Source: Gammaproteobacteria bacterium
GTDB lineage: Bacteria; Pseudomonadota; Gammaproteobacteria; Steroidobacterales; Rariloculaceae
Reading direction: 5' to 3'
Assembly: GCA_036381015.1 (NCBI GenBank)
Contig: DASVDR010000041.1
Location: 1-64,000, forward strand
DNA: 64,000 bases
In this document: piece after piece, positions 31,989 through 40,591 of the stretch
Layout of the letters: each line of letters begins with the position of its first letter
How positions within the stretch are numbered: position 1 is the first letter of the stretch
Notes under the pieces: generated by a model
What the model was told of the DNA's origin: nothing
What the model saw: only the letters and a program-made list of their open reading frames with translations
Databases searched by the model: none
Program-made: the position numbers and the translations under genes

Positions 31989-32786
31989 ATGCCGCGCAGC
32001 GAGATCCCGATACTCGAGCTGGAAGATTTCGCTATCGAGCTCGCACACACCGCCGGCGGCATCGCGAAGGCGCATTTCCGCAAGTCGTTCACGATCGAAA
32101 ACAAGGGACGCGGCGGCTTCGATCCCGTCACGAACGCGGACAAGGCCATCGAGCAGCTGCTGCGCGCAACGATCTCGGAGCGCTACCCGGATCACGGCAT
32201 CATCGGCGAGGAGGAGGGCAACCGAAGCGGCAGCGCTCCGTATCGCTGGTACGTCGACCCGATAGACGGCACGCGCTCGTTCATGACCGGCTCGCCGTTA
32301 TGGGGGACTCTCGTCGGGCTCACGTACAACGAAGTGCCGTTGTTCGGCCTGCTCTGCCAGCCCGTGCTCGAGGAGGTGTTCTTCGGCTCGACGAGTGGCA
32401 GCTGGCTCATCAAGCCCGAGGGCCGCGATCGGCTGCGCTCGCGGCGCTGCACGAAGCTTGCGAGCGCGGTGCTCGCGTCGACGCATCCCGGCTTGTTCGA
32501 AGGCGCGGCCGCGGACGCGTTCGCCGCGCTCGGGCGCGAATGCCTGATGACTCGCTTCGGCGGGGACTGCTACAACTACGCGATGCTCGCCGCGGGGTTC
32601 GTCGATCTCGTCGTCGAGGCGCAGCTGAAGCCGTTCGATATCGTGCCGCTGATCCCGATCCTCGAGGGCGCCGGCGCCGTGGTCACGGACTGGCAAGGCA
32701 GGAGCCCATTGAACGGCGGCTCGGTCGTTGCCGCCGCCACGCCGCAGCTGCACCGCGCCGCGCTCGAGATCCTGCGGCGGTTCTGA
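31989..32786 (+). CDS. hisN: Inositol-monophosphatase-family enzyme, probable histidinol-phosphatase
   Basis: This 265-residue Mg-dependent phosphatase has the family motifs GEEEG (metal Glu), DPIDGTRSF (metal-binding Asp pair) and KPFDIVPLIPILEGAGAVVTDW. The length and GRGGFDPVTNADKAIE start fit the HisN branch, which dephosphorylates histidinol phosphate; inositol-1-phosphatase or another sugar phosphatase remains possible. CATAAT at 31978-31983 may be a -10 box very close to the ATG 31989, implying a very short leader. It converges on the radical SAM gene with a hairpin repeat between them. Confidence 0.82.
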   Translation: MPRSEIPILELEDFAIELAHTAGGIAKAHFRKSFTIENKGRGGFDPVTNADKAIEQLLRATISERYPDHGIIGEEEGNRSGSAPYRWYVDPIDGTRSFMTGSPLWGTLVGLTYNEVPLFGLLCQPVLEEVFFGSTSGSWLIKPEGRDRLRSRRCTKLASAVLASTHPGLFEGAAADAFAALGRECLMTRFGGDCYNYAMLAAGFVDLVVEAQLKPFDIVPLIPILEGAGAVVTDWQGRSPLNGGSVVAAATPQLHRAALEILRRF

Positions 32787-32804
32787 GCCTCCTCGTCGCA
32801 CGAA

Positions 32805-32852
32805 AAAAGGTGTCTGACACCTTTTCTCGCGAAAAGGTGTCAGACACCTTTT
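32805..32852. repeat. GTGTCTGACACC hairpin repeat, site 2 (possible bidirectional terminator)
   Basis: A perfect 22-bp inverted repeat (32805-32826 and 32831-32852) has a 4-nt TCGC loop. Each arm is AAAA-GGTGTCWGACACC-TTTT. It lies between the convergent hisN and radical SAM genes. A and T runs on both sides mean it could terminate transcription in both directions. Confidence 0.85.
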
Positions 32853-32869
32853 CCGGTCGGCGGCAGGAC

Positions 32870-33784
32870 TCAGCGCCCGAGCTCGCTGCACGAGGATCCG
32901 TACGCGAAGCAGCTATAGCAGCGGTGGTGGCGCATGACGATGCGCTTCCCCATCGCCTCAGCCAGCGTGCCGCCGAGATCGTACGACTCGTCGTCGTCGA
33001 CGAGCGTGCAGGCGTAGACACGCATCCGCCCGTTCTTCTTCACGACCATCTTCGAGAAGGCGCACATGAAGGCGCGGCGGCTTTCCTCGGTCTGATAGGT
33101 GGTCATGCAATGCGCGGTGACGAACGGGACGTCGGGCGTGGAGCACGGCGGCAGGAAATCGGGGAAGCCGACGATCGTCATGTCCTCGGGCAGGCCGTGC
33201 GCGCGAATCAGCGCTCGAAACGCGGCCTCGACGCGGGGCGCGTCCTCGCCGCGGTCGATCTGCCGGGCGAGCGAGACCTTGAAGCCGCGGCGGTGCAGCT
33301 CGACGAGCGCCTTCCACGACTTGTCGAAGCTGCCCGCCCCGCGACCGGCGTCGTGCCGCTCGCGGTCCGGATAGTCGATGCTGACCCGAAACGCGACCGG
33401 GTGCGGCAGGGCGCGCAGCGTCTCGATCTGGTGCAGGCGCTTCAGCAGCGGATCGGTGCCGTTCGTCAGGACGAGGCACGGCCGGCGTGCAGCCGCGTGG
33501 GCGAGGATGTTCACGAAATCCTTGACGATGAACGGCTCGCCTCCGGTGAACGAGAACTGCTCGACGCCGAGCGCGACGGCCTCGTCGATCAGCGGGCGGA
33601 CGTCGTCGAGACGGATCCGATCGAGCCTTCGATCCCCGGGCTTCGATCCTTCCAGGCAGAACGGGCACGACAGATTGCACGCGGTGCCGGTGTGGAACCA
33701 CAGCTCTCGGAGCGCGTGAGGCTGAATGTAGCCCCGCGGCTCTCCGGTCGGCGTGAAGCGAAGCGGATCGAGGCGCGCGTTCAC
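32870..33784 (-). CDS. Radical SAM protein of unknown substrate
   Basis: The 304-residue protein has the radical SAM cluster C36-x3-C40-x2-C43 (CNLSCPFC), followed by SFTGGEPFIVKD for SAM binding. A Cys-rich C-terminus (YACTLVDDDESYDLGG, then CYSCFAYGSSCSE) suggests an auxiliary Fe-S cluster, as in SPASM-like proteins. It starts at GTG 33784, 69 bp after the glycosyltransferase on the same strand. It is not ArsS as I know it, which has a different architecture. It may modify a sugar, lipid or peptide in the pathway of its neighbours. Confidence 0.83.
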   Translation of the reverse strand: MNARLDPLRFTPTGEPRGYIQPHALRELWFHTGTACNLSCPFCLEGSKPGDRRLDRIRLDDVRPLIDEAVALGVEQFSFTGGEPFIVKDFVNILAHAAARRPCLVLTNGTDPLLKRLHQIETLRALPHPVAFRVSIDYPDRERHDAGRGAGSFDKSWKALVELHRRGFKVSLARQIDRGEDAPRVEAAFRALIRAHGLPEDMTIVGFPDFLPPCSTPDVPFVTAHCMTTYQTEESRRAFMCAFSKMVVKKNGRMRVYACTLVDDDESYDLGGTLAEAMGKRIVMRHHRCYSCFAYGSSCSELGR

Positions 33785-33853
33785 GGACCGACCCTCGACG
33801 AAGGCGTCCGGTCGGCTCCGGGCGTCGGTAGGGCTTCTCGCATGTCCGGCATC

Positions 33854-34639
33854 TTACGCGTCTCTCCGCTTCGGCTCCCGCGTCTCGTTCAGTGGACCGT
33901 ATGCGGCGGCCAAACGTTCCGGCGGCGTCCCGAGCGCGTAGCGCAGCGCGAGCCAGCGGTTCTCGAGCGTGCGGCGCGCCCAGCCATCGCGCTCCCAGCG
34001 GCGCGTCGACACGCCGACGGACGCCGGCAGCACGCGGAACGTTCCGCGCCGCCGCAGGCGCTTCACGAGCCTCACCTCCTCGAACAGGGGCTGATGCGGG
34101 AAGCCGCCGCACGCGTCGTACGCCGCCCGCGTCGCGAAAAGTGCCTGATCGCCGTACGGCGTTCCTCCGGCCTTGACCCGGGCGCCGACGAGCCACGCGA
34201 TCAGGCGCTTGTACCACGTCGGCTCGCCCTGGAACGCGAACCGGAAGCACCCGCTCTCGAAACCGCGGGCGATCGCGCGCGCGAGCACCGCGAGCGCGTC
34301 GGGCGGGACCGCCGCGTCCGCGTGCAGGAACCACAGCACGGGTGCCGTGCTCGCCCGGGCGCCGAGATCGAGCTGAGCGCCGCGATTCGCCGGCGCTTCG
34401 ACATAACGGCAGCCGCGCTCGCGGCAAAGGCGGGCGAGCGCGGCGTCCGGCGCGCCGGACGCGACGACGATCTCGGCCGGGGGCACGGTCCATCCCGCCA
34501 TCGCATTCAGCAGCCGTTCGACCGCGTCGCCGTCGCCGAGCACCGGAATCACGACCGCGACGCTGAGATCTTTCGGCACCGCGGCCGAATCCGCGCGCCC
34601 GCTGCCCGCCGCCGCCTCGCCGGCGCGAACCGCGTCCAT
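33854..34639 (-). CDS. Glycosyltransferase family 2, TIGR04283-like
   Basis: The 261-residue GT-A fold protein has an N-terminal VAVVIPVLGDGDAVERLLNAM, the divalent-metal site FLHADAAVP (DxD variant) and KAGGTPYGDQALFATR. This is the pattern of the TIGR04283 family named for arsenosugar biosynthesis. It starts 1 bp after the stop of the flavoprotein gene, so they form one operon. The first 20 residues are probably disordered. The usual partner family TIGR04282 (DUF2064) is present upstream, supporting the family call; the actual product is unproven. Confidence 0.82.
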   Translation of the reverse strand: MDAVRAGEAAAGSGRADSAAVPKDLSVAVVIPVLGDGDAVERLLNAMAGWTVPPAEIVVASGAPDAALARLCRERGCRYVEAPANRGAQLDLGARASTAPVLWFLHADAAVPPDALAVLARAIARGFESGCFRFAFQGEPTWYKRLIAWLVGARVKAGGTPYGDQALFATRAAYDACGGFPHQPLFEEVRLVKRLRRRGTFRVLPASVGVSTRRWERDGWARRTLENRWLALRYALGTPPERLAAAYGPLNETREPKRRDA

Positions 34640-34640
34640 G

Positions 34641-36137
34641 TCACGCCCGCCACCGCAGCCATGCGCGCATCAGGCGTCGCACCGGCGGCGTCAGCCGCGT
34701 GCGGCCGTACGCGTCCGCGAGCTTGCGCAGGTACTCGGCGCGCGTCGGATAGGGGAGGACCGCCTTGCCGAGGCCGCCGAGGCCGAGGCCGACGGTCATC
34801 GCGATCGAGAGCGGCGCGATCTGCTCGCCGGCGTCGCGGCCGACGATCGTCGCGCCGAGTATTCGGTCGCTGCCCGCCGCGGTCAGGACCTCGGCGAACC
34901 CGTCCTCGTCGTTCTGCATCCGGCCGCGATCGACCTCTCCGAACTCGACCCGATAGACGTCGAATGCAATGCCGTCGCGCTCGAGCTCGTGCTGCAGCCG
35001 TCCGATCTGTGCGACCTCCGGGTCGGTATAGGTGCAACGCGGGATCACGAGCCCGTCCGTGGTCGCCGACGGCGCGAACAGCGCGTTCTGCACGACGATG
35101 CGCGCGTGCGCGTCTGCGGCGTGCGTGAGCTGCGTGCTCGGCGAGCAGACGTCGCCGGCCGCGTAGATGCGCGAGTTCGTCGTGCGGAGGTAGCGGTCGA
35201 CGACGATGCTGCCGGCAGCGTCCATCTCCACGCCGACGGCCGCGAGATTGAGCTCGTCCGTCGTCGCGCGGCGGCCTGCCGCGACGAGCAGCTCGTCCAC
35301 GACGATCTCTTCCGGCCGGCCGCCCTCGCGCGCGAGCCGCACCGAGATCGTCGCTCCGCGCCGCGCGACCTCGCGCACCTCGACGCCGAGCCGCAGCGCG
35401 ACGCCCGCGTTCTCGAGCGCGCGTGCGACGGCCGCACTCGCGTCCGGGGCCTCCTTCGGCAGCACGCGGGGCTCGCGCTCGATCAGCACGACCTCGACGT
35501 CCATGTTCGCGAAGGCCTGACCGATCTCGCAGCCGATCGGCCCGCCGCCGATGATCCCGAGGCGCCGCGGACGGCGCTTCAGGTCGAACAGCGTCTCGTT
35601 GGTGAGCGGCCGGCTCTCCGCGAGCCCCGGGATCGGCGGCAGCACCGGATGGGATCCGGTGGCGATGACGGTGCGGCGCGTCGCGAGGCGTGCCGTGCCG
35701 ACCTGCACCGCGTCCTGATCGAGGAACTTCGCGGCGCCGAGGAACACGTGCACGCCGGCCTCGGTGTAGCGGCGCACGGAGTCGTGGGCGGCGATCGATG
35801 CCCGCACCTGGCGCAGCCACTGGAACGCGTCGTCGAAGTCGTCGGCGTCGACGCCGCCGCGGGTGAACTCGAGCAGCGCCTTGGACGGCACGCACCCGGC
35901 GTTCAGGCAGTCGCCTCCGAGCGCGTGCCGCTCGACGAGCGCGACGTTCGCGCCGAGGCCGGCTGCGGCGATCGCGGTCACGAGCCCGGCCGGTCCGGCG
36001 CCGATGACGACGAGGTGGTAACGTTCGCGGGGCTCGGGCGCGCGGTATTCGGCCGGAATCACGAGACGGCGCCATTCGGCGTCGTGCTCGCTGCCGGGGT
36101 AGAGCGCGGCATCGGTTCGGCCGACGAGATCAGGCAT
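34641..36137 (-). CDS. Mercuric-reductase-like FAD/NAD(P) disulfide oxidoreductase
   Basis: This 498-residue flavoprotein of the class I disulfide reductase family has VVIGAGPAGLVTA for FAD, the redox pair CLNAGC in GGDCLNAGCVPSKALL, and GIIGGGPIGCEIGQAF for NAD(P). IYAAGDVC and a dimerisation domain complete the fold. It lacks the N-terminal HMA domain and the C-terminal vicinal cysteines of true MerA, so mercury reduction is doubtful. Such proteins commonly sit beside TVP38/TMEM64 genes, as here, where the stop of the TVP38 gene overlaps its start by 8 bp. Confidence 0.86.
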   Translation of the reverse strand: MPDLVGRTDAALYPGSEHDAEWRRLVIPAEYRAPEPRERYHLVVIGAGPAGLVTAIAAAGLGANVALVERHALGGDCLNAGCVPSKALLEFTRGGVDADDFDDAFQWLRQVRASIAAHDSVRRYTEAGVHVFLGAAKFLDQDAVQVGTARLATRRTVIATGSHPVLPPIPGLAESRPLTNETLFDLKRRPRRLGIIGGGPIGCEIGQAFANMDVEVVLIEREPRVLPKEAPDASAAVARALENAGVALRLGVEVREVARRGATISVRLAREGGRPEEIVVDELLVAAGRRATTDELNLAAVGVEMDAAGSIVVDRYLRTTNSRIYAAGDVCSPSTQLTHAADAHARIVVQNALFAPSATTDGLVIPRCTYTDPEVAQIGRLQHELERDGIAFDVYRVEFGEVDRGRMQNDEDGFAEVLTAAGSDRILGATIVGRDAGEQIAPLSIAMTVGLGLGGLGKAVLPYPTRAEYLRKLADAYGRTRLTPPVRRLMRAWLRWRA

Positions 36138-36834
36138 CGCCCGCCTCCCGCTCGAGGTGCGCGGCGAGCGTCCGGTTCGCCTTGCGTGTGACGAGAACGG
36201 TCAGCACGATGGTGGCGACGAATCCCGCGACGAGCAGCGCCGTGCCGGCGGGGCCGCCTTCGATGCGGCCGGTCGTGATCTGGGTCAGATCCTTCGCGAG
36301 CGTGCCGATGTAGACGTAGACGACGGTGGCCGGGAGCATGCCCGCCCACGACGCGAGCACGTAGTCGCGGAAGCGCACAGCCGTGAGGCCGAGCCCGTAG
36401 TTCAGCAGATTGAACGGGAAGAGCGGCGACAGTCTCGCGAGAAGCACGATCACGAAGCCCTCGTGGCGCGTGGCCGAGTCGAGCGCCCGGAAGCGGGGCA
36501 TCCCGGCGATGCGGCGGGCGACCCAATCGCGCGCCAGGAACCGTCCGACGAGAAACGCGGCCGCCGCGCCGAGCACGCTTCCCGCGGAGACGAGCGCGAC
36601 GCCGACCGGCAGGCCGAACAGAAAGCCGGCCGCGAGCGTCAGGATCGACCCGGGCACGACGAGCACGGCGGCCGCGACATACGCGGCGATGAACGCGATC
36701 CACGCGACGCGGGGATGGCTGTCGATCCATGCCGCGCCGAGCACCGCCCATTCGCCGAGCGGAAAGAGGAGCGCCGCGGCGATCAGCGCGCACAGCAGCA
36801 CGACGAGAACGAGCGGCTTCAGGCGTGTCGTCAT
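36130..36834 (-). CDS. TVP38/TMEM64 (DedA-like, VTT domain) membrane protein
   Basis: The 234-residue inner-membrane protein has about six hydrophobic segments and the VTT-domain core VVPGSILTLAAGFLFGLPVG, SVLGAAAAFLVGRF and RLSPLFPFNLLNYGLGLT. VTT proteins are proposed lipid scramblases or small-molecule transporters. I chose ATG 36834, which overlaps the stop of the DUF2064 gene (ATGA); an in-frame ATG at 36870 would extend into that gene. It also overlaps the flavoprotein start. Confidence 0.88.
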   Translation of the reverse strand: MTTRLKPLVLVVLLCALIAAALLFPLGEWAVLGAAWIDSHPRVAWIAFIAAYVAAAVLVVPGSILTLAAGFLFGLPVGVALVSAGSVLGAAAAFLVGRFLARDWVARRIAGMPRFRALDSATRHEGFVIVLLARLSPLFPFNLLNYGLGLTAVRFRDYVLASWAGMLPATVVYVYIGTLAKDLTQITTGRIEGGPAGTALLVAGFVATIVLTVLVTRKANRTLAAHLEREAGDA

Positions 36835-37514
36835 CTTCCGTCCCGCGTGGCGGCGAGCGACGCGAGCCATGCGGCGAGCGCCTCGCGTGCCGGACGCCGA
36901 TCGGTCCCGAGCCTCGCGCCGAGCCCGATGAGGTCGGTGAAAGTATCAATATCGGCCCGCGGGTCCAACGCCGCAACGCCGAACCCTGCGGCCTCGCACG
37001 CGGCGCGAAGCTGCGCGCCGAGCCGAGGCGTGCTCCATTCGAGATTCCGGAGCGGGGGCCATGGGCGACGCGCGCCCATCAGAACCACGCCGCCGTCGTC
37101 GGCTGGACCGAGCACCGCATCCCGCTCGCCGAGAAGCGCCGCGGCGCGACGCAGGTAGGCGCAGTCGATCTCGGGGCAATCGATCCCGATGAAAATCTGC
37201 CGGGTAAGTCCGCGCGCGTGCAGCGTCCGGTTCAACCGATTTATCCGCACCCCTAGATTGCCCCGTGATTGGAGCACTACCGTGTGCTCGGCGGCGCTCC
37301 TTTCGGCGAGCCAGTCGAGATCGGCCGCGGCGGCCGGTGCCACGCAGGTCGGCCCCGGCCACGACGCGAGATCCTCGAGCGCGCAAGCCGCGAGCTTCGC
37401 GGCCGCCTCCGCGGCCGCCGAACGGCCGATCTCGGCCGCGAGGCGGCGCTTCGACCGCGCGGGCGCCTTCAGCATCAGCACGAGGCAGGTCTCACGCGCG
37501 GCGCGGTCGGACAT
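36831..37514 (-). CDS. DUF2064 / TIGR04282-type glycosyltransferase-like protein
   Basis: The product is 227 residues from ATG 37514. It starts CLVLMLKAPARSKRRLAAEIG, the nucleotide-binding-like start of DUF2064 proteins. It then has IFIGIDCPEIDCAYLRRAAALL, VLGPADDGGVVLMG (metal-binding acidic pair) and DIDTFTDL. The family is annotated in databases as arsenosugar biosynthesis glycosyltransferase because of clustering with ArsS; the reaction is not established. It heads the operon with the TVP38, flavoprotein, GT2 and possibly radical SAM genes. Confidence 0.83.
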   Translation of the reverse strand: MSDRAARETCLVLMLKAPARSKRRLAAEIGRSAAAEAAAKLAACALEDLASWPGPTCVAPAAAADLDWLAERSAAEHTVVLQSRGNLGVRINRLNRTLHARGLTRQIFIGIDCPEIDCAYLRRAAALLGERDAVLGPADDGGVVLMGARRPWPPLRNLEWSTPRLGAQLRAACEAAGFGVAALDPRADIDTFTDLIGLGARLGTDRRPAREALAAWLASLAATRDGR

Positions 37515-37618
37515 CGCTCGGTCCGGCGCATTGGCGCGCCCCGGCCGCTCGGACCCGGCGGCAACGCGTTCGGTGCGTGCAACCGGGCCGGACGCGGGAA
37601 CGGCGTGCGCCGCCGCGG

Positions 37619-38380
37619 TCAGATGCGCTGCCCGCCGTCGACCTCGACCACACGCCCGTTCACATAGTCGTTCTCGAGCAGATATACGGCGGTGTGCGCA
37701 ATCTCCTCGGGGCGCCCAAGCCGGCCCACGGGAATGCCGGCGGTCAGTTTCGCGAGAATCTCGGGGCGCATGGCGGCCACCATCTCGGTCTCGATGAAGC
37801 CGGGCGCGATCGCGTTCACGCGAACGCCGTGACGCGCGAGCTCCTTCGCCCACACGACCGTCAGCGCGGCGACGCCCGCCTTCGCGGCCGAGTAGTTGCT
37901 TTGGCCGAAATTTCCTGCGCGCGAAAGGCTCGAGATGTTGAGGATGCATCCGCCGCGGCCGAGCCGCGCCATGTGGGCCGCGGCTTCCCGCCCGCACAGG
38001 AACACGCCGGTGAGGTTCACGTCGATGACGGCCTGCCAGTCGGCGAGCGCGAGCTTCTCGATCGGCTTGCCTTCCTTCGCCTTCACGAGCAGACCGTCGC
38101 GCAGGATGCCGGCGTTCGCGATCGACGCGTCGAGGCGCTCGAAATCCTCGACCACGCGCTCGTAGACGCGGACGACGTCGCTCTCGTCGGCGACATTCGC
38201 GGCGTAGGCGCGGGCGGCGACGCCCGCTTCCGCGCAGGCGGCGCGCGTCGGCTCGACCGTGGCCGCGTCGAGGTCGACGAGCGCGAGATCGGCACCTCGC
38301 GCCGCGAGCGCCTTGGCCATCGCGGCGCCGAGCCCGCGCGCCGCGCCGGTGATCAGAACGGTCTTGCCTTGGAGGTCCAT
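37619..38380 (-). CDS. Short-chain dehydrogenase/reductase (FabG-like)
   Basis: This 253-residue SDR has the NAD(P) motif TGAARGLGAAMAKAL. It also has NAG at about 89, the catalytic Ser in ISSLSRAG and Y-x3-K in YSAAKAG, and it ends VEVDGGQRI. It most resembles 3-oxoacyl-ACP reductase or acetoacetyl-CoA reductase-type enzymes. No fatty-acid or PHB genes adjoin it, so the substrate is uncertain. The ATG at 38380 is preceded by GGAGGTCC-like sequence in the leader. It lies about 100 bp upstream of the DUF2064 operon on the same strand. Confidence 0.85.
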   Translation of the reverse strand: MDLQGKTVLITGAARGLGAAMAKALAARGADLALVDLDAATVEPTRAACAEAGVAARAYAANVADESDVVRVYERVVEDFERLDASIANAGILRDGLLVKAKEGKPIEKLALADWQAVIDVNLTGVFLCGREAAAHMARLGRGGCILNISSLSRAGNFGQSNYSAAKAGVAALTVVWAKELARHGVRVNAIAPGFIETEMVAAMRPEILAKLTAGIPVGRLGRPEEIAHTAVYLLENDYVNGRVVEVDGGQRI

Positions 38381-38551
38381 GCGATACCGAGACGACGTCC
38401 TACCGGCGGATAGCTTATCAGCCCTTCCGGCCCTCCGCCGCCGAACGGGGTCGGTCCGTCACGGTTGGGGGCCGCGGCGCCAAATAGTGATATGCTCGCC
38501 GCCCCGCACTGCGAGTCGCTTCCGTTGACCCGATATCACGACCCCGCCCCG

Positions 38552-38941
38552 ATGAGCTGGTCCAGGCATTTCGACCGGATTGCGATCGCGCTGTCGACGA
38601 TCTGCATCGTCCACTGCCTCGCCGTGCCGCTGATCGTCGCCGTGCTGCCGATCGCCGCGTTCGGTTTCGGCGGCGGCCATTTCCACGCGCTGATGCTGTG
38701 GGTCGTCGTCCCGACGAGCGCGCTCGGCTTCGTGCTCGGCTGGCGCGTCCACCGCCGGCGCCGCATCGTCGCGCTCGGCGCCGCGGCCGTCATCGCGCTC
38801 GCCGCGGTCTCGATCTACGCGCACGGCGTTTGGCCGCTGCTGGCCGAGGCCGGCGCGAGCGTCGCGGCGAGCCTCGCGCTCGCCTCCGCGCATTGGATGA
38901 ACTTCCGCGAGGTCAAGCGCTTGCATCGGCACGGGGAATAA
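38552..38941 (+). CDS. MerC-domain membrane protein
   Basis: The product is 129 residues with four hydrophobic segments. The first helix carries STICIVHCLAVPLIV, the Cys-x3-Cys pair of MerC-type transporters, and a cytoplasmic basic loop (WRVHRRRR) follows helix 2. MerC proteins import mercury ions, but chromosomal MerC-domain proteins without mer genes may have other roles. I chose ATG 38552; the ATG at 38492 lies in TATGCT, which is more likely a -10 box. The 3' end overlaps the convergent ABC gene by 29 bp. Confidence 0.8.
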   Translation: MSWSRHFDRIAIALSTICIVHCLAVPLIVAVLPIAAFGFGGGHFHALMLWVVVPTSALGFVLGWRVHRRRRIVALGAAAVIALAAVSIYAHGVWPLLAEAGASVAASLALASAHWMNFREVKRLHRHGE

Positions 38942-40490
38942 CCGGCCGGCCGCCGAACGACCGGGCGGGCCCCGCCGCAACGACGACCCCTTCCTCGAGC
39001 GCGAGCGCGTGCGTGTACCGCGCGCCGTCGATCGCGAGGTGCGAGGCGCAAACGAGCTGCGTGCCTTCGGCCGCGCATTCGTCCAGCCGCTCGGCGAGCA
39101 GGGCCGCCGTGGTCCGGTCGAGGCCTTCCCAGGGCTCGTCGAGCAGCAGCACCCGAGGGCGATGCACGAGGGCGCGCGCGAGCAGCACGCGCCGGAACTG
39201 CCCGTACGAGAGCTCGGTCAACAGCCGATCCGCGAGCGCCGTGAGATCGAACCGCCCGAGAAGGACTTCGACCCGCTCGCGCTCGTCCGGCCGAAGGCGC
39301 CTGACGAGGCCCAGGCTCGAGTCGAATCCCGAGCCGACGGCATCGCGCACGGTCGCACGGTAGCGATAGCCGGCCTGAAGCTCGGGCGAGACCCACGCGA
39401 CGCGGCGGCGGAGCGTCCAGACGCTCGCGGGGTCGCCGAGACCGGGCCAGCGGATCGTTCCGCCGCGCGCGGGCCGATGCTGGCCGTGCAGTAGGCGCAG
39501 AAAGCTGCTCTTGCCGGCGCCGTTCGGTCCCTTCACGAGCCAGTGCTCGCCGTCGCGGAGCTGCCAGTCGATACCGTGCAGGACGCGGCGCGCGCCGAGC
39601 CAGACGTCGGCGCCGCGCACGTCGATCAGCGGCGGAGCGCCCGGGCTCGGCGCGCGTGCCGCGCCCGCGGGCCCGGCCGTCGCGCCCCCCGATCCGTGCG
39701 CGGTGCGCCCGGCGGCCGCATCGACTCGCGCCGGCCGTGGAGCGGGACCGCCCGCGGCCCGCGCGGCTGCGGCGGGCGCCGGCCGCTCGCGGGGACCCGA
39801 CGCGGCGATGCGCCCGTGCTCGAGCACCAGGACGTGCGTCACGACGTCCGGCAGATCCTCCGCCGCATGCGCCGCGATCACGAGCTGCACGTGCTCGGCG
39901 ACGCGCGCGAGCATCGCGTCGAGCGCCGCGCGTGCGCTCGCGTCGAGACCGCTCGCCGGCTCGTCGAGAAGCAGCACGCGGGGCCGGAACGCGAGGCTTC
40001 GCGCGATCAAGACGCGGCGCTGCTCGCCACGCGACAGCTCGAGAAACGGCCGGTCCGCGAGGTGCGACAGCGCGAGCTCGTCGAGGAGCGCGCGGACGCG
40101 CGCGGTCTGCGCGGGCGTCGGCTCCATTCGCGGCACGTCCGTCCGGAAGACGCCGGACAGCACGACGTCCTCGGCGGGAAAGTTCCACTCGAGCCGCGTA
40201 TACCGGTCCTGGAGCTCGTGTCCGACGAGGGTGATCTCGCGCCGCGCGTCGATTGCGTCGCGCGCAGGCCCCCGGCCGAAATCGTAGGTGCGCGTGCCGC
40301 GCCCCGGGGCCGGCCATCGAAGACCGGCGATCAGCGCGAGGAAGGTGCTCTTGCCGCTGCCGTTCGCGCCGACGACGCCCCAATGCCGGCCGGGCTCGAG
40401 CCGAAAGTCGACCGAGCGCAGGATCGGCGTGCCGTCGATGTCGACGTCGACGCCGTCGAGGTCGACGAGCGGAGCAGGGCTGCGGTTCAT
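38913..40490 (-). CDS. Tandem ABC ATPase (ModF/PhrA-like)
   Basis: This 525-residue soluble protein carries two ABC ATPase domains. The first has Walker A GANGSGKST, LSRGEQRRVLIARSL and Walker B VLLLDEP. The second has GPNGAGKSS, LSYGQFRRVLLARAL and VLLLDEP. An Ala/Pro-rich linker (about 235-285) joins them. This architecture matches ModF-like proteins annotated in molybdate transport, but no modABC genes are present, and other tandem ATPases act without a transporter. It converges on MerC, overlapping by 29 bp. Confidence 0.85.
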   Translation of the reverse strand: MNRSPAPLVDLDGVDVDIDGTPILRSVDFRLEPGRHWGVVGANGSGKSTFLALIAGLRWPAPGRGTRTYDFGRGPARDAIDARREITLVGHELQDRYTRLEWNFPAEDVVLSGVFRTDVPRMEPTPAQTARVRALLDELALSHLADRPFLELSRGEQRRVLIARSLAFRPRVLLLDEPASGLDASARAALDAMLARVAEHVQLVIAAHAAEDLPDVVTHVLVLEHGRIAASGPRERPAPAAAARAAGGPAPRPARVDAAAGRTAHGSGGATAGPAGAARAPSPGAPPLIDVRGADVWLGARRVLHGIDWQLRDGEHWLVKGPNGAGKSSFLRLLHGQHRPARGGTIRWPGLGDPASVWTLRRRVAWVSPELQAGYRYRATVRDAVGSGFDSSLGLVRRLRPDERERVEVLLGRFDLTALADRLLTELSYGQFRRVLLARALVHRPRVLLLDEPWEGLDRTTAALLAERLDECAAEGTQLVCASHLAIDGARYTHALALEEGVVVAAGPARSFGGRPVIPRADASA

Positions 40491-40591
40491 TGCGAATATC
40501 GGGCGCGGCGCTCGGCGCGTACCTTAGCATCAAAAGCGGTGCCGCGAATCCGTTCGTGCGTGGCGGCGAGAATCGACCATAATAGCGGCCG

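Noticed and set aside
34641-36137. True mercuric reductase with mer operon
   Set aside because: No HMA domain, no C-terminal vicinal cysteines, no merT/merP nearby; the MerC gene at 38552 is on the opposite strand and not in the operon.
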